A DNA stretch of 64,000 nucleotides from Roseiflexus castenholzii DSM 13941 (GTDB lineage Bacteria > Chloroflexota > Chloroflexia > Chloroflexales > Roseiflexaceae), in assembly GCF_000017805.1 (NCBI RefSeq), contig NC_009767.1:5376001-5440000 (forward strand), read 5' to 3'. This document shows, piece after piece, positions 34,647 to 44,000 of this stretch. The notes beneath the pieces were generated by a model that had not been told where the DNA came from, made no database searches, and saw only the letters and a program-made list of their open reading frames with translations. The position numbers and the translations under genes are program-made. Every line of letters begins with the position of its first letter. Position 1 is the first letter of the stretch.

Positions 34647-36638
34647 TCAGCGCTCGACCACCGCTGTTTCGAATTCGACATATTCCTGTTTGATCAATGC
34701 ATCCTCGGAGACGCCAAAGCGACGCAACAGTTCGCCAATGAGTTCGACCTTATGCTCGGCGTCCTTACGGCTCCAGGTGCGGCTCTTGATCTCCAGGTAC
34801 GGTCCGGGACGCGCGTGCCCGATCAGCGTATCGAGATTGACAGCGAAATCGGCGTCGCGGTACTGAATGCGCCAGCGGCGGCGGCGCTTTTCGATCTCGA
34901 CGATCCGATCCGGCTGGAAGTATTCACGGTAGAAGCGCAACGTGCGATCAGCAAGCGCCGTATAGCGCGCCCGTCCGAAGAGCACTGCCATCCGATACTC
35001 TCCCCGCTGCGCGGGAGCCATAAGGGTGATCGTGTACTTTGGTTCGACGCGTGCGCCAGGATCAGTCCGGTGGTCTTCCCGGATACGGATGCGCCCACGT
35101 TCCTCATCGTCCCACAGAAAGTAGGTGTCGTACTGCGTGCGTTCGCTCGCCTTGGTGATCGTGATGTCCGATTCGTGCAACGCCTGAATAACGCGCTCGG
35201 CGGTTTGCGGATCGATGAGCGCCTTCGCCTGAACCTCGAAAATCTCGGATTGCTGCACGCCGCCGATTGCCAGGATTTTGTCGAGCAGGTTATCCTCGCG
35301 AGCCGCCAGAAAGACATCGATCCGGTTGGCGATTGCCTGCGCGCGCCGTAACACATCGTCTTCATCGATGGTCAACAGTTGCTGGTTGCGCAGGAGGAAG
35401 CGACCGTCCACCAGCACATCGCGCACATCCGCCGAGCGAGCGCCATAGACCAGGTGTGAGTAGAGCGCATCGGGCGCGTAGTGATAGCGAGGCGCGGAAT
35501 GCAACCGTCCCAGCGCGACGACCGCAATATCGGCGCGTTTTCCCGGTTCGAGCGAGCCGATCAGGTGATCGAGATGAATGGCGCGCGCCCCGGACGATGT
35601 AGCCAGCGCCAGCGCATCGTGCGCCGGAACCGCCGTCGGGTCGCCGCTCACTCCTTTCGGCAACAGCGCAGCCAGGTGAATTTCGGTGAACATATCCTGA
35701 TCATCGTTGGAGGCAGGACCATCAGTGCCCAATCCGACGCGCAGGCTGGCTTCAATAAAGCGGCGGAGAGGCGCAATGCCGCTCGCAAGTTTCAGGTTCG
35801 ACGAAGGGCAGGGCACAACTCCAACGTGTCCTTCCTTGAGCAAGCGGATATCGTCTTCCGTCGCATGGACGCAGTGCGCGGCAATGCACTTGCCATCGAA
35901 CGCGCCAACCCGTTTGGCATAGCGGATCGGCGTCACCTCACGCTCGCGGCGACTCTCCTCGACTTCGCGTTCGGTCTCGGAGAGGTGAGTGACGAGCGGC
36001 ACACCATAGCGGCGGCAGAGCGCTGCGGCCTCGCGATAGATCGTATCGGTGCAGGTATAGGGCGCGTGAGGCGCGATAGTCGGAATAATACGCTCATGCC
36101 CATGCCACTGCTCAATGAACGCGCGCGCCCGCTCCAACCCCTCATCGAACGAAGCGGCATCGGGAGTGGGAAGGCGCATTACTGTTTGCCCGCAGATCGC
36201 GCGCATCCCAGCCAGATCGGCAGCGCGCGCCACTTCCTCCTCGAAATAGTACATATCCACAAACGTCGTCGTCCCGCCCCGGATCATCTCGGCGCACGAG
36301 AGTTGTGTGCCGGTGAAAACGAACTCGGGATCGACAAAGCGGCTTTCGACTGGGAACATGTAGCCGAACAGCCAGACATCGAGCTGCTGATCGGCAACCA
36401 GACCGCGCAACAGGCTCATCGGCACATGCGCGTGGGCATTGATCAGACCGGGAATAATGGCGCACCCCTGGCAATCGAGCGTTTCGCCGGCGGTAAAGCG
36501 CGCAGTCAGGTCTTCGGACGAACCGACCGCAACGATCTCATTGCCGCGTACCGCCACCGCACCATCGAGAAAAATGCGCCCTGCGGCGTCCATGGTCACC
36601 ACAGCGCCGTGGATGAGTAGAAGGTCAACGGTTTCCAT
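34647..36638 (-). CDS. MTA/SAH deaminase fused to a CYTH-like domain
   Basis: A 663-residue fusion. Residues 1-440 are an amidohydrolase of the 5-methylthioadenosine/S-adenosylhomocysteine deaminase type: NAHAHVP (His 69 and 71), His in IAPHAPYTC, HLSET, AAHCVHATEDD and GLGTDGPASNDDQDMF. Residues 450-663 are a CYTH (class IV cyclase/triphosphatase) type domain: EVQAKALID (a degenerate ExExK, with Gln at the second acidic position), YFLWDDEERGRIRIRED, VEIEKRRRRWRIQYRD and YLEIKSRTWSRKDAEHKVEL. ATG 36638 follows AAGGAGTG at five bases. Both halves are in one frame with no internal stop. The pairing in one chain suggests a nucleotide-related role for both, which is inferred. Confidence 0.82.
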   Translation of the reverse strand: METVDLLLIHGAVVTMDAAGRIFLDGAVAVRGNEIVAVGSSEDLTARFTAGETLDCQGCAIIPGLINAHAHVPMSLLRGLVADQQLDVWLFGYMFPVESRFVDPEFVFTGTQLSCAEMIRGGTTTFVDMYYFEEEVARAADLAGMRAICGQTVMRLPTPDAASFDEGLERARAFIEQWHGHERIIPTIAPHAPYTCTDTIYREAAALCRRYGVPLVTHLSETEREVEESRREREVTPIRYAKRVGAFDGKCIAAHCVHATEDDIRLLKEGHVGVVPCPSSNLKLASGIAPLRRFIEASLRVGLGTDGPASNDDQDMFTEIHLAALLPKGVSGDPTAVPAHDALALATSSGARAIHLDHLIGSLEPGKRADIAVVALGRLHSAPRYHYAPDALYSHLVYGARSADVRDVLVDGRFLLRNQQLLTIDEDDVLRRAQAIANRIDVFLAAREDNLLDKILAIGGVQQSEIFEVQAKALIDPQTAERVIQALHESDITITKASERTQYDTYFLWDDEERGRIRIREDHRTDPGARVEPKYTITLMAPAQRGEYRMAVLFGRARYTALADRTLRFYREYFQPDRIVEIEKRRRRWRIQYRDADFAVNLDTLIGHARPGPYLEIKSRTWSRKDAEHKVELIGELLRRFGVSEDALIKQEYVEFETAVVER

Positions 36639-36647
36639 GTACACTCC

Positions 36648-37192
36648 TTACTCACGTGCAAGTCGCAACGCTGACGATAATCGAGCCTCGAGCGCCTGTG
36701 TGATATTCTGAAGCTCCACTCGTGGATCGGCTTGTAGTCCCAAACATCGCGCGACGCCTGCTGTGTCTGTGCTCCATGTTGAACTCAGGGTGATACCAAA
36801 TGATTGCCTGTCCGGGTCTCTACTCATGTGATACACGTGAAACCGCAGCGAGTCACTCATAACAGGCGGATTATGAAGGTGGTCGAAGGTAAACTGCTGC
36901 TTCATGTAATTGAATAACCTGTCTTGAAGGACCAAAACTATCTTCTTGCCGATATACTCGAAGGTCTGCACCTTGTATTACCTGCCGTAAAGCGCGTAGG
37001 ACAAATGATAACAGGATCTTGTTGATCTCCATAAATAACCGTACAAGACCCGATTGAGATCAAAGGGTCGCTTTTACGGACCTTATAACACTTCTTTCCA
37101 AGAAATGGACACTTTTGCTCTGACACGATATTCTGCCAATCGATACCCTTCTGACCGGCAGAATATCCAAAAAGCTCCGCTACCCGACTCAT
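36648..37192 (-). pseudogene. NotI-like restriction endonuclease, frameshifted and truncated
   Basis: Two frames join here. The first (37192 down to about 36938, ATG overlapping the methyltransferase stop) holds the Cys4 metal site of the NotI family: KCPFLGKKC, GSCTVIYG and IICPTRF, then stops at SSISARR. The second (36971-36648) continues the C-terminal part (IGKKIVLVLQDRLFNYM to LEARLSSALRLARE) in a +1 frame. Together they reach about 180 codons, about half of a NotI-type enzyme, so there is a frameshift plus a probable internal deletion of the PD-(D/E)XK core. The region has lower GC than its neighbours, suggesting recent transfer. Family call by pattern. Confidence 0.65.
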
Positions 37193-38301
37193 AACAATGT
37201 TTGACACCGTTGCAATGCTATTTCGAGATAGCTCTGCGAAATATCAATACCTATCGATCTCCGCCCCAGATCACGCGCCGCCAGGAGTGTGGTTCCTGTT
37301 CCGCAAAACGGGTCAAGAACCACGCCATATTCTGGACAGGTGGACAGGATAGGGATTCGACAGAGATCGACAGGATACGGTGCAAAATGCACATCTCGCC
37401 GTTGCGTATCCTCAGGGAGAATGTCCCACACATCCCCGGGCTTGCTGCCGTGAGGATGGTAGCGTAAAAAATAGAATCCTTTCTCCTTCAGCTCACGCGC
37501 TCGTCCCGACACACGCTCGCGATCGGAATGGGTAGCCCTCTGCTGTCCGCGAATGATCATCCGGAAATCGGATATTTTACCGGCAGCGACATCTTCCAGC
37601 ATTTTGTTCAATTCCCTGAGCGCTTCCTGCTTCTCTTCGTTAGAAAGAGCGGTTGAAAGTTCGATCTGACGGCGATAACGCACCCCAGAAACTCCTGTCG
37701 CCGATATGACCGAGCCGTTCACAACTCGGGATTGCCGTGGTTTTGAGCGAATTGCGTCGACGTTGTAGTAGTATTTCGGTTGTTTCACAAAATGAAACAG
37801 ATATTCATGAACATTTCCTAATCGGTTCTTTGCGGTATCCATACCACTTTTGACCTTATTCCAGATCACACTATTGCGCAAGATCCATCCCTGATGATCG
37901 GTCAGTGCGAGCGCCACACGCCAGGGAATGCCGAGCAGGTGCATATGATGATAGGTATCGCCAAGGTTGAGCCAGAATGATCCTTCAGGTTTCAGCACCC
38001 GCTTGATGAGAGAACATATCTGTGTGAGATGACGGATGTACTCACGATGGTCATCCTCCATCCCAATACCGCCATCGTCGTATTCACGCTTCCCCCAGTA
38101 CGGAGGAGAGGTCATCACCATATCGATACTCGCTTCTGGCAATTGCTCCAAAACGGTCTGCGCGTCGCCGAGCAGCAGGAGCGGTTGCAGCCGTGTGTCG
38201 CACAGATAGGCGTCAACCCTGGCGCGGTGATGAGTCTCGACAATCGTTGATCGCCACTGATCGGGTGTAACGAATGCTTGCGGCTTTGTGGCTGCGTCCA
38301 T
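37189..38301 (-). CDS. DNA methyltransferase (N4-cytosine or N6-adenine) of an R-M locus
   Basis: A 370-residue DNA amino-methyltransferase of the beta order: motif IV TSPPYWGKRE at 64-73 comes before motif I LDPFCGTGTTLLAARDLG near the C-terminus (about 333). The target-recognition region lies between, with KPKYYYN-like and YRRQIELSTALSNEEK segments. TSPPYW is more usual for N4-cytosine enzymes. ATG 38301 follows GGAGGG. The downstream endonuclease overlaps it by four bases but is broken, so the methylase now acts alone. AT-rich parts of the gene differ from its neighbours. Confidence 0.85.
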   Translation of the reverse strand: MDAATKPQAFVTPDQWRSTIVETHHRARVDAYLCDTRLQPLLLLGDAQTVLEQLPEASIDMVMTSPPYWGKREYDDGGIGMEDDHREYIRHLTQICSLIKRVLKPEGSFWLNLGDTYHHMHLLGIPWRVALALTDHQGWILRNSVIWNKVKSGMDTAKNRLGNVHEYLFHFVKQPKYYYNVDAIRSKPRQSRVVNGSVISATGVSGVRYRRQIELSTALSNEEKQEALRELNKMLEDVAAGKISDFRMIIRGQQRATHSDRERVSGRARELKEKGFYFLRYHPHGSKPGDVWDILPEDTQRRDVHFAPYPVDLCRIPILSTCPEYGVVLDPFCGTGTTLLAARDLGRRSIGIDISQSYLEIALQRCQTLL

Positions 38302-38308
38302 ACGGCTT

Positions 38309-38878
38309 TTACCCTCCCTCCGCCGATGTCGGCGCATTCGCCGGGGATGCCGCCGGCTGCGACGGACGGCGCGCATAGAGCAGCATCTGCACCTGATCGA
38401 CCGGCGTCAGCGACGACTGACCTGGGAGAAAGACGCCATCGCAGCGGTGGCAATAGTGGAGTTGCTGCCAGCGTTCACTGGCTTGATGCCAGGCAGTAAA
38501 CGCCCGGCGGAAAAAGCGGCTTGCCCGCGCCTGTCGCCAGACGAACATGGCATGCACCCCCACAAAGACGAACAGGAAGGTAATAATTCCGGTGAACACC
38601 GACGTATCGCGCACGCCGAACAGCAGACCGGTGCGTGGCGCCATCGAGGTCAGTTCGGTCAACCCCGTGGCAAGAATAGCGGCGCTGATGCTGACCATCG
38701 TGGCAAAGAACGACGTAGCGCAGCCCAAGACAGCAGCGGGACGTGGCGAGCGGGGCGCGGCGAGTTTCTGCGCCAACGGCGACCCTGGTTCATCCTGAAC
38801 CAGGTTGCTGACACGGCGCACCATATCGTTCTGCCCACACTGAGGACAGACCGGCGGAGGAGCAGGATTGGCAGTCAT
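38309..38878 (-). CDS. membrane protein with zinc-ribbon ends
   Basis: A 189-residue protein with a zinc-ribbon pair at the N-terminus (VCPQCGQND), two transmembrane helices (about residues 50-75 and 90-115), and a second Cys pair (YCHRCDG) in the C-terminal tail. No known family. ATG 38878 is chosen; the upstream TTG at 38902 overlaps the previous stop but has no ribosome site. Lies between the restriction-modification locus and a small hypothetical, same strand. Confidence 0.6.
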   Translation of the reverse strand: MTANPAPPPVCPQCGQNDMVRRVSNLVQDEPGSPLAQKLAAPRSPRPAAVLGCATSFFATMVSISAAILATGLTELTSMAPRTGLLFGVRDTSVFTGIITFLFVFVGVHAMFVWRQARASRFFRRAFTAWHQASERWQQLHYCHRCDGVFLPGQSSLTPVDQVQMLLYARRPSQPAASPANAPTSAEGG

Positions 38879-38898
38879 AGATTCGGACACCGTTCCTC

Positions 38899-39249
38899 TC
38901 AATCGCGCGGCGATAACGGCAGCAATCGCCGTTGTTCATATTCGTCGCGAGTGATGAACGCGCCGCCCTCAATCACGCGATTGATCTCGCGCCGACGCGC
39001 ATCATACTCGATCTCAGCGCGCATCAAGCGGAAGCAGCGCGAGTCCATAATCTCCTTGATCAGCCGGTAGCCGGCGAGATCATCACCGTCGCCATACTCC
39101 GGTATCAAATCGTTGCGCGGATCGACGCGCACATGCACCACCGCGCGACAGCGCCCACACTCAACATACAGATGGATCGCGCCGTCGTGCTCACGATTGC
39201 TCGCGTCGCCGCCAAACAGTCGTCGCAGGAAATTCATCTCGAATACCAT
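38899..39249 (-). CDS. small conserved-looking hypothetical protein
   Basis: A 116-residue protein (or 112 if it starts at the ATG 39237, MNFLRRLFGG). It contains one Cys pair (ECGRCRAV) in a beta-rich N-terminal half and a charged helical C-terminus (FRLMRAEIEYDARRREINRV). No family is recognised. Transcribed with the zinc-ribbon membrane protein, which begins 21 bases downstream. Confidence 0.6.
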   Translation of the reverse strand: MVFEMNFLRRLFGGDASNREHDGAIHLYVECGRCRAVVHVRVDPRNDLIPEYGDGDDLAGYRLIKEIMDSRCFRLMRAEIEYDARRREINRVIEGGAFITRDEYEQRRLLPLSPRD

Positions 39250-39291
39250 GCCTGGTCGCGTCTCTCCGGCAAGTATACCACGGGCGCAACA

Positions 39292-40359
39292 TCATTCGGC
39301 GTTAATAACTCGCCCTTCGGCGGCGCGCACCAGGCGGTCGCGAACGGCGAGGCGCAATCCTTCCCGACCGGGATCGCGCACCAGGATCAGATCGACGCCG
39401 ATACGTTCGATTTCGCGCAATGCTGCAAACAGGCGTTGCGCCACCTGCCCGGGATTGGCCGCAGAACCAAGCGCTACAATCCGCACCGGGAGATCAGCCA
39501 GCTCCGCCACGTCTTCGTCGAACGCCAGCATACCAACCTGCTTTCCTGCATCAAGAGCCATCAGCACCTCGCTGCGAATGCGCGCCAGTGCTGCTTCACG
39601 CTCACCCGCCACCACGATCAATGGGGCATCGGGAGCGTAGTGCCGCAGCAACATCCCCGGCGCCGGCGCCGCTTCGTCGCCAACAGACAGATAGCGCGGC
39701 TCAACGATCAATTCAGGCAACAGTTCCCGCAGCGCCGCAACCGTCACCCCGCCAGGGCGCAGCAGCCTGGGGGGATCGGTGGTCAGATCGACCACGCTCG
39801 ACTCAATGCCGACCAGCGTGGGACCGCCATCGAGCACCAGATCAATGCACCCTGCCAGGTCATCGAGCACATGCACCGCCGTCGTCGGACTTGGGCGACT
39901 GAAGCGGTTGGCGCTCGGCGCTGCAATCGGTACGCCAGCGGCAGCGATCAACGCCAGCGCCACCGGGTGAGCCGGCATACGCACAGCAACCGTGGCGCGC
40001 CCGGCGGAGAGATTGGCAGGTACGATAGGACGCCGCCACACCACAAGTGTGAGTGGTCCGGGCCAGAAACGCTGTGCCAGCACACGCGCAACCGGCGGTA
40101 TGTCGCGCGCAAGCATGTCGAGTTGCCGGAGATCGGCGATGTGCGCAATGATCGGGTCGGTTGCCGGGCGCCCCTTGGCGCGAAAAATGCGCGTCACCGC
40201 CCGCTCATCGAGCGCATTGGCGCCCAAACCATAGACCGTTTCGGTGGGAAACGCCACCAACCCGCCTGACTCGATCACCGCAGCGGCTTCAGCGATGATC
40301 CGCGGATCGGGAGCAGACGGATCGACGACCAGAACGCGGGTTGCGACGACATTGCTCAC
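39292..40359 (-). CDS. sua5: threonylcarbamoyl-AMP synthase, Sua5 type
   Basis: A 355-residue enzyme of the long Sua5 form that makes the threonylcarbamoyl-adenylate used for the t6A37 modification of tRNAs. The YrdC domain shows GLVAFPTETVYGLGANAL, IFRAKGRPATDP, FWPGPLTLV, TVAVRMPAHP and PIAAPSANRFSRPS. The C-terminal Sua5 domain starts at about residue 225 with the linker SVGDEAAPAPGMLLRHYAPD. Its ATG overlaps the flavin reductase stop by four bases (ATGA), so both are coupled. Confidence 0.95.
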   Translation of the reverse strand: MSNVVATRVLVVDPSAPDPRIIAEAAAVIESGGLVAFPTETVYGLGANALDERAVTRIFRAKGRPATDPIIAHIADLRQLDMLARDIPPVARVLAQRFWPGPLTLVVWRRPIVPANLSAGRATVAVRMPAHPVALALIAAAGVPIAAPSANRFSRPSPTTAVHVLDDLAGCIDLVLDGGPTLVGIESSVVDLTTDPPRLLRPGGVTVAALRELLPELIVEPRYLSVGDEAAPAPGMLLRHYAPDAPLIVVAGEREAALARIRSEVLMALDAGKQVGMLAFDEDVAELADLPVRIVALGSAANPGQVAQRLFAALREIERIGVDLILVRDPGREGLRLAVRDRLVRAAEGRVINAE

Positions 40360-40826
40360 TTCAGTTCGTGATACCCACGACGGTAGTAAATGAGCGGCGA
40401 CCCTTCGCGGATCTCCGCATTCTGCACTTCACCAACAAAGATCGAGTGATCCCCGCCGGGAAACGTATCGGTCAACCGGCACTCGAACGCCGCCAGTGTA
40501 TCATCGAGGATAGGCAACCCCAACTGGCCGAAATGCCAGGCGATACCCATAAACTTGTCAATTTCCGGCGTTGCAAAGCGGCGCGATAGATACTCCTGAT
40601 GCTTTTCGAGAATATTAACCGCATAGCGTTCGGCAGCGGCAATCGCGTCGTGCGCCCGGACGTTTTTATCAATACAGATCAGCACCAGCGGCGGGCGTAA
40701 TGAGAGGGAGCAGAAGGAACTGACCGTCAACCCGAATAGCCGCCCTTTGTATTCGGTCGTCACCACCGTCACGCCACTGGCGAAATGACCCATCAACTGG
40801 CGAAAACGAGATTCATCGACTGGCAT
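40356..40826 (-). CDS. flavin reductase-like FMN-binding protein
   Basis: A 156-residue protein of the HpaC/RutF-type flavin reductase family. Typical features are the N-terminal FRQLMGHFASGVTVVTT, GLTVSSFCSLSLRPPLVLI, and YAVNILEKHQEYLSRRF. It probably reduces FMN or FAD with NAD(P)H for a partner oxygenase, which is not nearby. The ribosome site is weak. A -10 TATAAT is visible on the minus strand at about 40860. It overlaps sua5 by four bases. Confidence 0.9.
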   Translation of the reverse strand: MPVDESRFRQLMGHFASGVTVVTTEYKGRLFGLTVSSFCSLSLRPPLVLICIDKNVRAHDAIAAAERYAVNILEKHQEYLSRRFATPEIDKFMGIAWHFGQLGLPILDDTLAAFECRLTDTFPGGDHSIFVGEVQNAEIREGSPLIYYRRGYHELK

Positions 40827-41053
40827 GGATGCTCCATTGTGTCACGAGAACTCCTCCTAATTATACGGGGCTGCGTCTGCTGCGGTTCACAATCCCGCTG
40901 CGGATTTTCACGATGCAGACTTTTGGACCTGCAACACGAACGTCTGGCATCCCGACACCTTTTTGTCTTCACCCCTCCGCCGCTTTTCGACTGGAAAGTA
41001 GCGAGGAGAAGTCTGGGCATTCTGATGCCACCCGCAACCTTCGCACCTCGCAC

Positions 41054-44000
41054 CTATACCGGGCAGATCAGATTAAACGGACACGTATCACACTGTGGAC
41101 CGAACAACGGCTCCCAATGTCGCGCGCGCATGGCTTCCAGCAGACGATCGATCTTTTCTGTGTGGTTCGCCAATACCTGTGCGCGGGGCGTAGCGCGGCG
41201 CACGTCACCGGTTCCGGTGTAGGCAATGACGATCTCATCAGGTGGATCGGGCGTCTCCTGGCGCGCCAGAGCGTACAGCATCACCCGCTCTGCCAGGTGA
41301 TCGTCATTGCGCGGCATCCCTGGACGCACCCATACCCAGCGCGTCACGCCGTCCTGCATGTCCTCACGATCGATCCGCACCTCAATCGTCCCGGCAGGTC
41401 GTCGCACGATTACCCGCCGGTCCACACACTCGGGCGAGAGCCGTCCGGTGCGCAGATCGTCCCACACGGTCCGTGCGTGCCGGAGCGCCTCGGCAGCGTA
41501 GTCATCGGCGTAGAGTACACTATCGAGTTCATAGCGTTGCAACTGACCGAACACCAGGGTGCGCAGCCCGGCTTCATCAGCAGGAAGAGCATCCCTGCGC
41601 GCCTGTTCCGTCAGAATTTTGGCGCATTCGCGGATCGTCTGATGCATGCGCAAAAAGGGCGACAGGTCATCGTACAACTGGTAGACATACTGGTAGAGGA
41701 AGCGCCGTTTGCAACCGTCGAGGTCGATACTCGAAGCAGGCAGCGGCATGCGCGGCAGTGGCGTGTCTTGCAGACGCATGTCGGGCGTTGGCACAGGGCA
41801 GTTCACTGCACTTTCGATGAATCGCACGCGCCATGGAGCGCCGTTCCCCTGACCGTCACCGGGAAGCAGCGACGAGCGCTCCGCCGATTTCGCGCCATCG
41901 CCGCACGTTAGCGACCGGCTCAGCACCAACCGGTCGCGCGCGCGGGTCATCGCCACATAGAGCAGGTAGCGTTCCTCCTGCTCTTCACTCTCGATTGGAC
42001 CGCGAATGAGACCGGCGGGCAATGGGATGCCGCGCTGATTGCCACGCACCGGGAATCGCCCTTCCTGCAATCCCGGAACGTACACGATCGGAAACTCCAG
42101 CCCTTTCGCGGCATGCACCGTCATCACCCGCACCGCGTCCACCTGCCCGCCGATCGATGATCGTGGCCGCACGCCAGCGGCGCGCAGGGCGCGAATGTAG
42201 TCGATGAAATGCGATGCATCACATTCATCCGGCGCTGCCGCGCGCACAAAGTTGCGCGCAATGGCAAGCAGTTGACCAAGCGCCGCAAGTTCGCGCTGCG
42301 CCCGGATATGTCCCTGTGCAGCGTGGATCAACCGCGCGCGCATCGCCCGACTGTGCCGGAACAGGTATGCAGTCAACACCTGCCAGGCGTCTCCTTCGCC
42401 TTCCAGCGCTTCCACAATTATCCGAATCCGCGCGAGCGTTTGCTGAGCCGCCTCGCTGAGACAGGCGATGATTTGCGGGTCGCGCGCGGCGCGCGGCAGC
42501 GCCTGCTGGCTTCGTCGCGCCAGATCGACCAACCGGTTGAGATCGGCAGGGTCGAGCCGATGTTCGGGCATCGTCAGCGCGCGCAACAACCCGGCGCTAT
42601 TGGTTGCACCAACCTGAGCGCAGACTGCCAGGGCATCCTTGACGCCGGGTGTATCGAACACGTCGTTGATGTAATCGACGGGAATGCCGTGCGTTTCAAG
42701 CACAGCAGCAACCGCGCCTGCCTGCTCGTGGGTGCGGCAGAGGATGGCATGATCACCAAAACGCCACTGGCGGGTCGAAAGCGGGGGACGGCGCGCCACT
42801 CGCCGCATCGTTCCAGAGCGCGGCATCCGACACCGCGCCGCGCAGCCCGATGCCAACCAGCGATTGCGCAGTCGCACCCGGCGCAGAATATCACGGGCAA
42901 GAGCGGCATATTCATCCTGGCTGCGCGGCGCAGCCCACTCAACGACCGTGTGCGCCCCACCGCCGTTGCGCTGTGCCACAAGCGGAGGTCGTTCGGCGGC
43001 GCGCGGATCGCCAGACATCACGGCAGCGCCGGCGTCGAGGATCGGTTGCAGCGAACGATAGTTGCGCGTCAGGTAGAAGATACGCGCATTCGGATAATAC
43101 CGTGGAAATTCGTCGAGGTTCGCGGCGGAAGCGCCACGAAAGCGGTAAATGCTCTGCCACGCATCGCCGACTGCCCACACCCGCCCACGCCCGCCATCGA
43201 GCAACCGGATGAGTTCACCCGACGCATAGTTGATGTCCTGAAACTCGTCAACGAGCAGGTAGTGGTAGCGCCGGCGGAGATCGGCGGCGATTGCCGGATG
43301 GTCGCGCAACGCCTGCGCCGGCAGAACAATCAGATCGCCATAATCGAGTGCGCCCGCTTCGCGCAGCATGGCTTCGTAGCGTGGATAGACCTGCGCCAAT
43401 TCACGCAGAGCGGCAGCCTGTCGCGCAGCGCGTTCGCGCGCTTCGATCGCTTTGCGGGTCGCGCCGGGATAATCCCGTTCCGCTGCTGCGATCAGGCGTT
43501 GCGCTTCCACGTCCGCCAGACGCGAAAACTCATCAGGCGACCACAGTTCATCCTTGATACGACTGATTGCCTGAATAATCGTCAACAGATGCCGGGTCGG
43601 TTCGCGCACATCTTTGAAATACGCCAGACGCAGATCGTTCAGGCGTTTCGACAGTAGGATGAAGAGATCGGCAGTATCGAGCAAACGCGCATCAACCGGC
43701 AGCCCGAGGCGTGCTCCGTAGATCCGCAGCACATTCAAGCCCCATGAGTGAAACGTGCTGATCTCGATGCGCCCGACAAGACGCGGCGCCTCGTGTCGAA
43801 GCGCCGCAACGATCCGCTCACGCATCTCTTCCGCCGCCCGGTTCGAGAATGTCAGCGCCAGAATAGACGCCGGATCGACCCCCTGACGCACCAGCGACAC
43901 ATACTTCGCCACAATGCTGCGCGTCTTGCCGGTGCCAGGTCCTGCGGCGAGCAACAGCGGCAGCGGCGCATCGACCGCCGCCTGCTGCTCCTGGTCGAGA

